Below, in pieces: positions 17,450 to 26,064 of a stretch of 64,000 nucleotides of DNA (positions are counted from its first letter, which is position 1; the number at the start of each line of letters is the position of its first letter). The DNA comes from Amorphus sp040750475 (lineage in GTDB: Bacteria > Pseudomonadota > Alphaproteobacteria > Rhizobiales > Amorphaceae). Below the pieces are notes generated by a model. It was not told the DNA's origin, searched no databases, and was given only the letters and a program-made list of their open reading frames with translations. The stretch lies in contig NZ_JABJVY010000012.1 of NCBI RefSeq assembly GCF_040750475.1, forward strand, positions 62,001 to 126,000. Reading direction: 5' to 3'. Both the position numbers and the translations under genes were made by a program.

Positions 17450-18744
17450 GCGCCTATTCCGATCGATTGGCCGCGCTGCGCGCCGGCTACGCCGAGGCTC
17501 GGCCCGAAAGTCGCCGTCGAATGGCGCAAGCCGTGCGCGTGATGCCGGGCGGAAACACGCGTTCGGTTCTGCATTTCGAGCCGTTCCCGATGGTGATCGC
17601 GCGCGGCGAAGGCTGTCGGATCGAAGATGTCGACGGGCACACCTATCTCGATTTCGCCGGCGAGTTTTCCGCAGGGCTTTATGGCCACGGAGACCCGGTT
17701 ATCCGTGCGGCTCAGCACAAAGCGCTTGACGATGGCTTGGCGCTTGTGGGCCCGAACCTTTACGATGCAGAGTTGGCGGCGGCCCTCTGCGCGCGTTTTC
17801 CGTCGCTGGACAAGATCCGTTTCTGCAATTCCGGCACCGAAGCGAACCTGTTCGCGGTGCTCGCTGCTCGTCACGCCACCGGGCGGGATAAGATCCTGGT
17901 GTTCGAGGGGGCCTATCACGGAGGGGTCATGACCTTTTCCGGTGGCGGCAGCCCTATGAACGTGCCGTTCGATTTCGTGCTGGCGCCCTACAACGATCTC
18001 GCGGCCACCGTCGAAATCGCAGGCTCCCACACCGCCGGCCTCGCGGCCATACTGGTCGAGCCGGTGCTGGGGGCTGCGGGCAATATCGCCGGCGAGCGGG
18101 AATTCCTGCGCGGCCTGCGGGATCTCTCGACGCAGTCTGGCGCTCTCTTGATCTTCGACGAGGTCAAGACCTCCAGGCTCGGCAGTGGCGGCGTGCAGGG
18201 GCTGGTCGACGTGCGGCCCGACCTCACCACGTTCGGTAAATATCTAGGTGCGGGGCTGCCGTTCGGCGCGTTCGGCGGTACCGACCGAGTGATGAGCCTG
18301 TTCGATCCAGGTCGCCCTGCCACGCTCAAGCATGCGGGTACATTCAACAACAACGTCTTGTCCATGGCCGGTGGATTGACCGGCCTGACCCAAGTGTTCA
18401 CCGCTGAGCGGGCGGACACGTTCTTCGCCTTTGGCGAACGTTTTCGCGAGAGCCTGTCACAACGCCTCATCGACGCCGGACTGCCGGTTCGTGCGAGTGG
18501 TCTCGGTTCGATGATCAGCCTGCACGTGGGCGAGAACGCTCCGGTTCGGCTCGCCGACCTCGATCCGGCCACCGATCGGCTGCGCCAGCTCGTGCATCTC
18601 AGGGGGCTGGCCGAGGGGATCGCCACGACCCCGCGCGGCGATCTGTTCCTGTCGTTGCCGATGACGGCAGACATCCTCTCCGAGGCTGCCGACCGGCTGG
18701 TGGCGATCGTCGCGGACGAGATCGCCTCAGCACTGGAGGCATGA
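17446..18744 (+). CDS. Class III aminotransferase, glutamate-1-semialdehyde mutase-like
   Basis: 432 residues, closer to the glutamate-1-semialdehyde aminomutase (HemL) branch: VMPGGNTRSVLHFEPFPM near the N-terminus, FCNSGTEANLFAVLAAR, LIFDEVKTSR and PLP lysine at about 265 in TTFGKYLGAGLPFGAFGG. It is unlikely to be the housekeeping HemL because it is locked into the hyuAB operon by a 4-bp overlap. It could move an amino group within the molecule (aminomutase) before the partner transaminase acts, or be a beta-amino-acid transaminase. It ends 39 bp before the convergent sulfatase gene. Confidence 0.85.
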   Translation: MSAYSDRLAALRAGYAEARPESRRRMAQAVRVMPGGNTRSVLHFEPFPMVIARGEGCRIEDVDGHTYLDFAGEFSAGLYGHGDPVIRAAQHKALDDGLALVGPNLYDAELAAALCARFPSLDKIRFCNSGTEANLFAVLAARHATGRDKILVFEGAYHGGVMTFSGGGSPMNVPFDFVLAPYNDLAATVEIAGSHTAGLAAILVEPVLGAAGNIAGEREFLRGLRDLSTQSGALLIFDEVKTSRLGSGGVQGLVDVRPDLTTFGKYLGAGLPFGAFGGTDRVMSLFDPGRPATLKHAGTFNNNVLSMAGGLTGLTQVFTAERADTFFAFGERFRESLSQRLIDAGLPVRASGLGSMISLHVGENAPVRLADLDPATDRLRQLVHLRGLAEGIATTPRGDLFLSLPMTADILSEAADRLVAIVADEIASALEA

Positions 18745-18783
18745 CCGCGGAGCGCCAGGCGAGAACGCGGGATCCGGCGTTTC

Positions 18784-20454
18784 TCAGCTCTGGTCGAGAT
18801 AGCTCGCCGGCGCAGGTCCCTTGATCTCCGACAACCACTCCTCGGGCACTTCAGAGCCATCATAGAGGCCGAGCAGGATCCCGCGCCGGTTGCTCTTGCC
18901 GAGCATGGCTCTGACCTCCTCATCGGAGAGAGCGGTGCGCTGGGACAGCCGCCGGGCCCATTGGCCGAGCTTGACGTAGAGCCGGTCGATGATCTCCGCG
19001 TGCTCCGCGCTTTTGCCCAGATCGGTGAACTCGTCCGGGTCGGTTTCGAGATCGAACAGCATCGGCCGGAATCCACCCTCCGCATGGATCAGCTTGTATC
19101 GGCCGTCGAACACCATGAAGAGGCGGGCGTCGCGCAGCTCCACGCCGAGCTTTGTCGCCATCGGGGTGGTCGAATAGTCGAACTCGCAGATCACTGCGTC
19201 GCGCCAGTCCTCCGGCGTTTCGCCGTGCAGGAGCGGCGCCAGCGACCGGCCTTCCAGGATGTGGTCCGGCACCTCGGCCCCGGTCGCCTCCACGAAGGTG
19301 GCGGCGAGATCGATCGCTTCGACCAGCGCGTCCGACGTGGTGCCGCGGGTCGGGTTCGCCGCCGCGCGCGGATCGTAGACGATCATCGGGATTTTCACCG
19401 TGCACTCGTGGAAGAAATTCTTCTCCCCGAGCCAGTGGTCGCCGAGATAGTCGCCATGATCGGAGGTGAGCACGATCATGGTGTCGTCCATCCGTCCGCT
19501 TTCCTCCAGATAGGCGAACAGCCGGCCCATCTGGTCGTCGCATTGGGCGATCAGGCCCATATAGGCCGGAATCACGTCGTGGCGAACGTCTTCGCGGGAG
19601 AAGCTCTTGGCGATCAGCGTGTCCATGTAAGCGCCGTAGACCGGATGCGGCTTCTGCTTTTCCGCCTCGTCCTTCACCGCCGGGATCACGTGCTCCGGCC
19701 CGTACATGTCGTTGTAGGGGGCAGGTACGATATAGGGCCAGTGCGGCTTGATGTAGGAGAGGTGGCACAGCCAGGGCCGCTCGTCGTCCTTGCGTTCTTC
19801 CAGGAAACGGATGCACTCGCTGGTGAGCCAGGGCGTTTCGGAATCCTCTTCCCGGATGTTGGCGGGCAGCGGCGAATTTTTCATCAGCCAGCCCGACGCG
19901 ATCTCGCCGTCTTCATCGAGGCCGGCGTTGGCGAATTTGTTCCAGGGATTTTCGGTCGGATAGCCCTTGGACTTCAAATATTCGTTGTAGGGCGAACGGC
20001 GGGAATCGTAGAAGCCGTCCGGCCCTTCCGCCCACAGCCCGTCGTCGCGCACGAAGACGTCGAACCCGCATTCGGCAAGCCGCGCGCCGATCACCGAATC
20101 CGGCGCGATCCCGAGCCGCTCCAGCCCTTTGGCGTCGGCTTCCATATGGGTCTTGCCGACCAGCCAGGCGTCCATACCGTTGGCGCGCAAGTGGTCGCCC
20201 AGGGTGTGCTCGCCCACCTTGAGAGGGAAGTTGTTGCGCTGGGCGCCATGGCTGTGAACGTAGCGGCCGGTATAGAAGCTCATCCGCGAGGACCCGCAGA
20301 TCGGCGATTGCACATAGGTGCGGGTGAAGCGCACCGCCTTTTCGGCGAAGCGATCGATGTGCGGCGTCTTCAGGTGCGGATGGCCGGCGCAGCCCAGATA
20401 GTCGAACCGCAGCTGGTCGAACATGATGAAAAGAATGTTTTTGATTTCGGACAT
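18784..20454 (-). CDS. Sulfatase / phosphonate monoester hydrolase-type enzyme with atypical C-G-S-S-R motif
   Basis: Alkaline-phosphatase-superfamily hydrolase of 556 residues. The metal-site Asp is in ILFIMFDQLRFDYLG, and the second metal segment is VLTSDHGDYLGDHWLGEKNF. The nucleophile region is SPICGSSRMSFYTGRY, so Cys at about 53 lies in C-G-S-S-R instead of the canonical C-x-P-x-R; formylglycine conversion is therefore not certain. The ATG at 20454 (MSEIKNILFIMF) overlaps the permease stop as TGATG, so the enzyme is coupled to a TAXI-TRAP importer. No signal peptide is visible, so hydrolysis would be cytoplasmic after uptake. The substrate (sulfate ester, phosphonate or phosphate mono/diester) is unknown. 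Confidence 0.85.
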   Translation of the reverse strand: MSEIKNILFIMFDQLRFDYLGCAGHPHLKTPHIDRFAEKAVRFTRTYVQSPICGSSRMSFYTGRYVHSHGAQRNNFPLKVGEHTLGDHLRANGMDAWLVGKTHMEADAKGLERLGIAPDSVIGARLAECGFDVFVRDDGLWAEGPDGFYDSRRSPYNEYLKSKGYPTENPWNKFANAGLDEDGEIASGWLMKNSPLPANIREEDSETPWLTSECIRFLEERKDDERPWLCHLSYIKPHWPYIVPAPYNDMYGPEHVIPAVKDEAEKQKPHPVYGAYMDTLIAKSFSREDVRHDVIPAYMGLIAQCDDQMGRLFAYLEESGRMDDTMIVLTSDHGDYLGDHWLGEKNFFHECTVKIPMIVYDPRAAANPTRGTTSDALVEAIDLAATFVEATGAEVPDHILEGRSLAPLLHGETPEDWRDAVICEFDYSTTPMATKLGVELRDARLFMVFDGRYKLIHAEGGFRPMLFDLETDPDEFTDLGKSAEHAEIIDRLYVKLGQWARRLSQRTALSDEEVRAMLGKSNRRGILLGLYDGSEVPEEWLSEIKGPAPASYLDQS

Positions 20455-22424
20455 CACGAGACCTCTGGCTGCTTCATGGTGGATCGGTTCTCCGGGGTGG
20501 GGGGCTGGGCGGCTCGAAGGAGATGCCAGGCAAGAGCGACAAGACCGATCGCGGCGCCGGCGGCTTGCCACGATGTGACCGGTGACAACAGGAGGACCGT
20601 CGCGGCGAGACGCGCGGCGCGCTCAAACACACCGAGCCGGGTGCGATCGAACCCGCCAAGACCGCTTGTGCACAGATAGAGCGCCAGCACAAGCCGGCCG
20701 ATCGCAAGCACGAGCGCAACTGGGGTGACGTTCGCGCCGGCGGCATCGACGAGGAGCAGGATCGGATTGTAGACGAAAGCGAATGGGATGATGAAGATCA
20801 TCGCGCCAAGGCGGGAGCTCGCCACAGCCGTTGCGATCGGCTTGCCACCCGAAACGGCGGCGGCAGCGTACGCTGCGATCGCCACGGGTGGTGTGATGAC
20901 TGAAGCCACGCCGAAGAAGAAAACGAACATGTGGGAGGTCAGGGGCTCCAATCCGAAGCGCTGAAGGGTCGGACCCATGATCGCAACGATGGCGATATAG
21001 GCCGGGAGCGTGGGCATACCCATGCCCAGCACGATGCAGCCGGCCGCAGAGATGGCCAGGGCGGCAAGCAGCGAGGTCTCGCCGGCGCTGGACAGAAGCA
21101 CGGCGAACTTTGTCGGCATTCCGGTTGCCGAGAGGGTCGAGACGACGATCCCCACCACAGCGATCGCTGTGACGAGTTGGGCGACAGTCGTACCGCCACG
21201 GGCAAGGGCGCCAACGAGCCGCACCGGCTTGCGCCGGATTTCAGGGTTGATGAAGCTCAACGGGATCAGCAGGAAGATCGCGGCGATTGAGGCGCCCGCC
21301 GGCGAGAGCCCTGAGACCAGCAGCCACACGATGAGCCCGATAGGAGCGAACACCAGGACGAGATTGAGCCAGTCCTGTCGCTCCACCGACATCGCCTCGT
21401 CGTCCTCGCTTGCCTCGACGCCAAGTCGGTTGGCTTCGAAATAGACCGCGAGCGCGAGGCTGGCATAGTAGGCGATCGCCGGGATCAGAACCGCGATGAT
21501 GACGGTCAGATAGCTGACCCCGACATAGTCGGCCATCACCAGGGCGGCGGCCCCCATGATCGGCGGTAGGATCTGGCCGCCGGTGGAGGCCGTAGCCTCC
21601 ACCGCGCCGGCGAAGTTGGGGGCGAAGCCGCGCCGGCGGATCATCGGGATGGTGACGACGCCGGTACCGACGACATTGGCGACGGCACTGCCGGAAACGG
21701 TCCCAAACAGGGCGGAAGCGGCGATCGCGGCATAGGCTGGTCCGCCGCGAAACTTGCGCATCAGAGAGAAGGAAATGCGGATCATGGAATCGCCGGCGCC
21801 GCATCCTTCCAAAATCGCGCCGAGAATGATGAAGGGCAGCACCGTGGAGAGCACGATACCTAGAATGCTACCCAGGATGCCCTGATCGGCGTCGAACCAG
21901 ATGTTCTGGGCGACGAGTTCGGGAATGCTGGTGGGCACTGTCTGCAGGAAGCCCGGCCAATATTGCCCGGTCGCGAGATAGAGGAACGCGATCAAGCCAA
22001 GAATGGCGATTGGCGCTCCCCAGACGATGAAGCAGGTCCAGATGCCGATGGCCGCGGCAAGCGTAGCAACCGCTGCATCACGCCAGGAGAAGAACACGAT
22101 CGAATCCGCCATGATCCGACCGAGAACGTAGTAGTCGTAGCAGACCCAGCCGGTGAGGACGACAAGAGCTGCGTAGCCCAGGCTCACATACCAGCGACCG
22201 TGTCCTTGCCTTTGGCGGGCCAGCAAATGAGCGAGGATCACGGCGACTATGCTGGCGAAAAAGAAGAGCGGGCGGAACCACTCGATCGCAAACGGACCGA
22301 TCCGGGGCAGATTACCGAAGCTTGGCAGCACGTTCGCCATGCCGGCAAGCGCGACAAACAAGCCGGTTGCGGCAAGGGCGGCCTGCAAGAGCCGCTTTGC
22401 GGCGGAGTCCGAGATGCTGAACAT
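20454..22424 (-). CDS. TRAP transporter permease, fused 4TM/12TM (TAXI type)
   Basis: 656 residues, hydrophobic throughout. An N-terminal DctQ-like four-helix part is fused to a DctM-like part. Hallmarks are FGTVSGSAVANVVGTGVVTIPMIRRRGF, AVEATASTGGQILPPIMGAAAL and GMGMPTLPAYIAIVAI. The ATG at 22424 (MFSISDSAAKRLLQA) is chosen over the longer open frame, whose upstream part is polar and unlike the family. It works with the TAXI receptor encoded just upstream. Its stop overlaps the hydrolase start. Confidence 0.92.
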   Translation of the reverse strand: MFSISDSAAKRLLQAALAATGLFVALAGMANVLPSFGNLPRIGPFAIEWFRPLFFFASIVAVILAHLLARQRQGHGRWYVSLGYAALVVLTGWVCYDYYVLGRIMADSIVFFSWRDAAVATLAAAIGIWTCFIVWGAPIAILGLIAFLYLATGQYWPGFLQTVPTSIPELVAQNIWFDADQGILGSILGIVLSTVLPFIILGAILEGCGAGDSMIRISFSLMRKFRGGPAYAAIAASALFGTVSGSAVANVVGTGVVTIPMIRRRGFAPNFAGAVEATASTGGQILPPIMGAAALVMADYVGVSYLTVIIAVLIPAIAYYASLALAVYFEANRLGVEASEDDEAMSVERQDWLNLVLVFAPIGLIVWLLVSGLSPAGASIAAIFLLIPLSFINPEIRRKPVRLVGALARGGTTVAQLVTAIAVVGIVVSTLSATGMPTKFAVLLSSAGETSLLAALAISAAGCIVLGMGMPTLPAYIAIVAIMGPTLQRFGLEPLTSHMFVFFFGVASVITPPVAIAAYAAAAVSGGKPIATAVASSRLGAMIFIIPFAFVYNPILLLVDAAGANVTPVALVLAIGRLVLALYLCTSGLGGFDRTRLGVFERAARLAATVLLLSPVTSWQAAGAAIGLVALAWHLLRAAQPPTPENRSTMKQPEVS

Positions 22425-22579
22425 GGTCGGATGCTCGATCGAGGCTGGACGGGTCGGCGAAAAAGGCGGTCGATTGCAAAAGTCGCCGGCGCGCGGCCGG
22501 GCGAACGTGCTGCCAAGCTGCTGGGCCATTCCTCTATCGAAGCGGACGAAAAGGATGGCGGCCGTATGTCGCGTGGGCG

Positions 22580-22605
22580 AGAAGCCGGACGATCGGCCGA
22601 CTTCT
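22580..22605 (-). terminator. Intergenic hairpin between TAXI receptor and permease genes
   Basis: AGAAGCCGG (22580-22588) and CCGACTTCT (22597-22605) form a 9-bp stem with one mismatch and an 8-nt loop. It lies 18 bp past the receptor gene stop, within the 199-bp gap before the permease gene. Like the hairpins after choX and dctP, it may limit permease expression relative to receptor. Confidence 0.4.
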
Positions 22606-22623
22606 GCCATTTTCGCAGGGTCT

Positions 22624-23631
22624 TCAGTTGGCGATCAGCCGTTCCGGTACTTCAATGCCCGCTTCGCGATAATAGCGCAATGCGCCCGGATGCAGCGGGG
22701 CGTTCACGCCGGCAAAGGGACGATTCGGATCGATCTGACGCAGCAGTGCGTTGCCGGCCTTCATCTCGTCGATATTCTGCCAATAGGCCTTCGTGATCTC
22801 GTAGGCAGCCTCGTCCGGTAGGTCGGTGTTGGTGGCGACCATCATGGTCGTGACCGCCGTCTTCAGCGCTTGATCGCCATTGGCCTGTCCGGAATATGTT
22901 CCAGCCGGGATCGTGGCGGTATCGACGGCATAATCCTCCAGATAGGTCTGCCAGGCCGGTGACTCGACGATCTCTTCCGGTACGCCGAGGATCACGATCT
23001 CCCGCTGCAGGCTGAGCTCGGTCAGCGTTTGCTGGCCGATAGCGGCGGCGGCGACATAGACGTCGAACTGGCCGTCCTGGAACGACTGCTGGGCCGCGCC
23101 CCACGGCGCCTTGATCCCTTCGTAGTCCTTGCCTTCTTCATAGCCGGACGCAACCTTGATCAGGTTAACGATCTGAGGGCCGGCTGCGCCGGCGGGCGGG
23201 CCGATATAGATGCGCTTGCCTTTGATGTCTTCCCAGGTCTGGACGTCGCCATCGGCCCAGGCAATTGCCTGGAACGTTCCGCCGGGAAAGCCGAAGAGCG
23301 TGCGCACATTCTGCGACAGCTTCTTGGCCTGCTCTGCCTGTCCGGCATAAGGACCGGCGCCGCGCTTCATGGCGGCGAAGGCCGGCGGCGGCACCACCGC
23401 GAGGTCGAGCTTCTTCGCTGCGACCTTCAGGGCGGATTTGGTGAGGGTCTGGCCCAGCACGACCTGAAGATCGACGCCTTCCTTGGCGGTATATTGCGCC
23501 AGCGTCTGCGGCACGATCCCGGTCAAAGAGGCCGCGCTTGCACCTTCGATACTGTAGGTATCGGCGGAAACAGGCGCAGCGAGCGATGTGAAACATGCGA
23601 CCGCGAACAGGCCGCCCAGAAGACGCTTCAT
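22624..23631 (-). CDS. TAXI-family TRAP solute receptor
   Basis: 335-residue periplasmic receptor with a signal peptide (MKRLLGGLFAVACFTSLAAP, cleavage near VSADTYS). The TAXI fold follows: YSIEGASAASLTGIVPQTL, then LDLAVVPPPAFAAMKRGAG, with the usual C-terminal segment GVNAPLHPGALRYYREAGIEVP. TAXI receptors bind small acids such as glutamate or 2-oxoglutarate, but most are unassigned. Operon context with a sulfatase-like enzyme suggests an esterified small organic anion. A LysR gene sits 92 bp upstream on the same strand. Confidence 0.9.
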   Translation of the reverse strand: MKRLLGGLFAVACFTSLAAPVSADTYSIEGASAASLTGIVPQTLAQYTAKEGVDLQVVLGQTLTKSALKVAAKKLDLAVVPPPAFAAMKRGAGPYAGQAEQAKKLSQNVRTLFGFPGGTFQAIAWADGDVQTWEDIKGKRIYIGPPAGAAGPQIVNLIKVASGYEEGKDYEGIKAPWGAAQQSFQDGQFDVYVAAAAIGQQTLTELSLQREIVILGVPEEIVESPAWQTYLEDYAVDTATIPAGTYSGQANGDQALKTAVTTMMVATNTDLPDEAAYEITKAYWQNIDEMKAGNALLRQIDPNRPFAGVNAPLHPGALRYYREAGIEVPERLIAN

Positions 23632-23723
23632 GTCGTTCCTCCCATCTTTCTGGTTTTCATGGAGGATAGAAGCCGCCTCAAAGGGCGTAAAATGCCGATG
23701 TGGCGAAAGTCATATCGAAATTG

Positions 23724-24641
23724 CTATAGCACGCGGCGCTCGTCGACGATCTTCCGGATAATCCCGAGCAGACGTTGTGTCCGCGTGCGGATTGGATGTC
23801 CCGGCAAGAATGTCAGCCCGACAGGGCCTTTGAGTTCTGACGAAGGGACCGCCAGCATGACCATCGTGTCGGCCTCCAGCTCGGGCCGGACCGCGCTGCG
23901 GGGCAGGATCGCGATCGCGTCGGTATTCTCGACATAGGGGCGGGCGAAGTCGAACGAGACGGTCTCGATGACGTCGTCGAATTCCGGAAAGCCGTTCGAG
24001 ATCATATAGCGGTCGAGCTCGGCGCGGATGATCGTTTCCGGCAGGGGAATGATGACGGGATAGGCGTTCACTTCCGCGAGCGAAACCTGGTCCGCGGCGG
24101 CGAGCGGATGGCCGGTGCGGGATGCGAACACGATCGATTCGTGAAACAGGAGTTCGAAGCTGAGACCCTTCATGGTTTCGGGATCGGCCATGCGGCCAAG
24201 CACGAAGTCCAGCCGGCCGGCGCGGAGTTTGATGAGAAGGTCGGCATTGGTGCCGGTGACGACCCGGATCCGGGTGTCGGGGTGGGCCTTCTTGAAGTCC
24301 GCGATCGCCGTCGGCAGCACCCGGCGGCTAACATTGGGAAGAACGCCCAGGGAGACGATTTCGCCCGGACCCTCGCCGGCGGCCCGCTCCAGCCCTTCCT
24401 TGACCTGTTGCATGCCGTTGAAGGCGTAACGGTAAAGGGTTTCGCCTGCCTCCGTCAGAACGAGGCCGTCACGGGTGCGTTGGAACAGACGGGTGCCGAG
24501 TTCGTCTTCCAGTTCTTTCAACGTGCGCGACAATGCGGGCTGAACCGTCGAAAGCTTCTGCGCGGCCTGGGTGACGTTGCGCTCGCGCGCGATCTCGATG
24601 AAGCACTGCAGATGGCGAAGCTTGATCTTTGTTTGGAACAC
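23724..24641 (-). CDS. LysR-family transcriptional regulator (PcaQ/GbpR-like)
   Basis: 305 residues. The N-terminal helix-turn-helix is RNVTQAAQKLSTVQPALSRTLKELEDELG (about 20-48), followed by a LysR substrate-binding domain resembling the PcaQ/GbpR branch (GVLPNVSRRVLPTAIADFKKAHPDTRIRVVTG; AGRLDFVLGRMADPETMKG). It lies directly upstream of, and on the same strand as, the TAXI-TRAP-sulfatase genes and probably activates them. It is not divergent from its target, which is less usual for LysR proteins. The inducer is unknown; pca genes are absent here, so the PcaQ name is not applied. Confidence 0.88.
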   Translation of the reverse strand: MFQTKIKLRHLQCFIEIARERNVTQAAQKLSTVQPALSRTLKELEDELGTRLFQRTRDGLVLTEAGETLYRYAFNGMQQVKEGLERAAGEGPGEIVSLGVLPNVSRRVLPTAIADFKKAHPDTRIRVVTGTNADLLIKLRAGRLDFVLGRMADPETMKGLSFELLFHESIVFASRTGHPLAAADQVSLAEVNAYPVIIPLPETIIRAELDRYMISNGFPEFDDVIETVSFDFARPYVENTDAIAILPRSAVRPELEADTMVMLAVPSSELKGPVGLTFLPGHPIRTRTQRLLGIIRKIVDERRVL

Positions 24642-24741
24642 GAGAGGGCGCTCGCTGCATAGCGATTACGCTATCAGCGTACAGGCGCGTCGTGGGCCCG
24701 GCAAGCGAACGCCACAGTGCCGCAATCGCGGTGGTGGCGGG

Positions 24742-26064
24742 CTATCGGGCGGCGATGGCGTGGAAGAAGCTTCCTGATACGCGATCGATCCGGTGGCCGG
24801 CCGTGCCGAGATCGCGGCCCTCGGCGTCGGTGACGGTCGCGAAGGCGAGTGCGGGATCGGGATCGAACGCGGTGATCGCGGCGTAGTGGAATTCGTGGCC
24901 GACCAGTCGCGTGCTGGCTGGCGCGAAGCTCGTCTCCTGTACGATCTCCGCGATCCGATAACCCAGATGCAGTTTGCGTTTGGCGTAGCTGGTCTCGACT
25001 GGAAGCAGGTCGGCCATGGCGTGGATGATGCCGTCGGCATCCTCCAGCGTGCGGCCGAGCACCATGTAGCCGCCGCACTCGCCGTGGACAGGCCGGCTTT
25101 CGGCGAACGCGCGTAGCCCGGAAAGAAAGACGTCGGCGGCGGCGAGTGCGCCCGCGTGTAGCTCCGGATAACCGCCGGGCAGCCAACAGCAGTCGCAATC
25201 GGAAGGCGGGGCTTCGTCGGCCAGCGGCGAGAAGGGCACGATTTCCGCTCCCGCCTGACGCCAGCCGGCGAGAATGTGCTCGTAGACGAAGGAGAACGAC
25301 CGGTCGCGGGCGAGCGCGATCCGCTGGCCAGGCGGGCGCAGCGCTGTCTGATCGGTGCCGGCAACCGTCCGGGTCGGCTGCGCGGCAGCGACCATGGCGT
25401 CGAGATCGACGGCGGCCGCCACGGTGTCGGCAAGCCGCTCCAGCCGGGCCTCGAGATCGTCGGTTTCGCCGGCCTGGACCAAGCCCAGATGGCGCTCGGG
25501 CAGCGTCAAAGTCTTGTCGCGGTCGAGCGCGCCCAGGATCGGGACCCCGATCTGTTCGAACCCGACCCCGACCAGCCGACGATGACGTTCGCTCGCCACG
25601 TTGTTGAGGATCACGCCGGCGACCTCGATGCGCGGATCGAAGCGCGCGCAGCCGAGCGCTGTGGCAGCCGCCGATTGGGCGTGACCGGCGACGTCCAGAA
25701 CCAGGATCACCGGCCAGCCCATCAGGGCCGCCACATCGGCGCTGGCGCCGGTATGCCCGCTCGCGCCGCGCACCCCGTCGAAGAGACCCATGGAGCCTTC
25801 GGCGACGAAAAGATCGGTGTCGGGGGAGCTCGCGGCAACCAGACCGGCCATGGTCGCGTCCGACATGGCGAAGGAATCGAGATTGATCGCCGGCCGGCCG
25901 GTGGCGGCGGCATGAAAGGCCGTGTCGATATAGTCGGGACCGGATTTCACGCCCCGCACCTTCATGCCGCGCCGGGCGAGCGCGCGCTGCAGGCCGAGCG
26001 TGACCGTGCTCTTGCCCGAGCCGGAGCGCGGCGCGGCGATCAGGAGACCGTTGGGGACCGTCAT
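24742..26064 (-). CDS. cobB: Hydrogenobyrinic acid a,c-diamide synthase (CobB)
   Basis: Glutamine-dependent amidase of the aerobic cobalamin pathway that amidates the a and c side chains, 440 residues. The N-terminal ATP-binding domain is LIAAPRSGSGKSTVTLGLQ, followed by VKSGPDYIDTAFH. The C-terminal class I glutamine amidotransferase has its Cys in HGECGGYMVLGRTL. The ATG at 26064 overlaps the cobA stop (ATGA). It is the distal gene of the leftward cobA-cobB pair. Confidence 0.94.
   Translation of the reverse strand: MTVPNGLLIAAPRSGSGKSTVTLGLQRALARRGMKVRGVKSGPDYIDTAFHAAATGRPAINLDSFAMSDATMAGLVAASSPDTDLFVAEGSMGLFDGVRGASGHTGASADVAALMGWPVILVLDVAGHAQSAAATALGCARFDPRIEVAGVILNNVASERHRRLVGVGFEQIGVPILGALDRDKTLTLPERHLGLVQAGETDDLEARLERLADTVAAAVDLDAMVAAAQPTRTVAGTDQTALRPPGQRIALARDRSFSFVYEHILAGWRQAGAEIVPFSPLADEAPPSDCDCCWLPGGYPELHAGALAAADVFLSGLRAFAESRPVHGECGGYMVLGRTLEDADGIIHAMADLLPVETSYAKRKLHLGYRIAEIVQETSFAPASTRLVGHEFHYAAITAFDPDPALAFATVTDAEGRDLGTAGHRIDRVSGSFFHAIAAR

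Noticed and set aside
22425..22610. N-terminal extension of the TRAP fused permease
   Set aside because: The extra residues are polar and lie in the hairpin-bearing gap; the ATG at 22424 leads directly into the first helix.
23724..24641. Naming the LysR gene pcaQ
   Set aside because: Sequence is PcaQ/GbpR-like, but no protocatechuate genes are nearby and the neighbours are a TAXI-TRAP-sulfatase operon.
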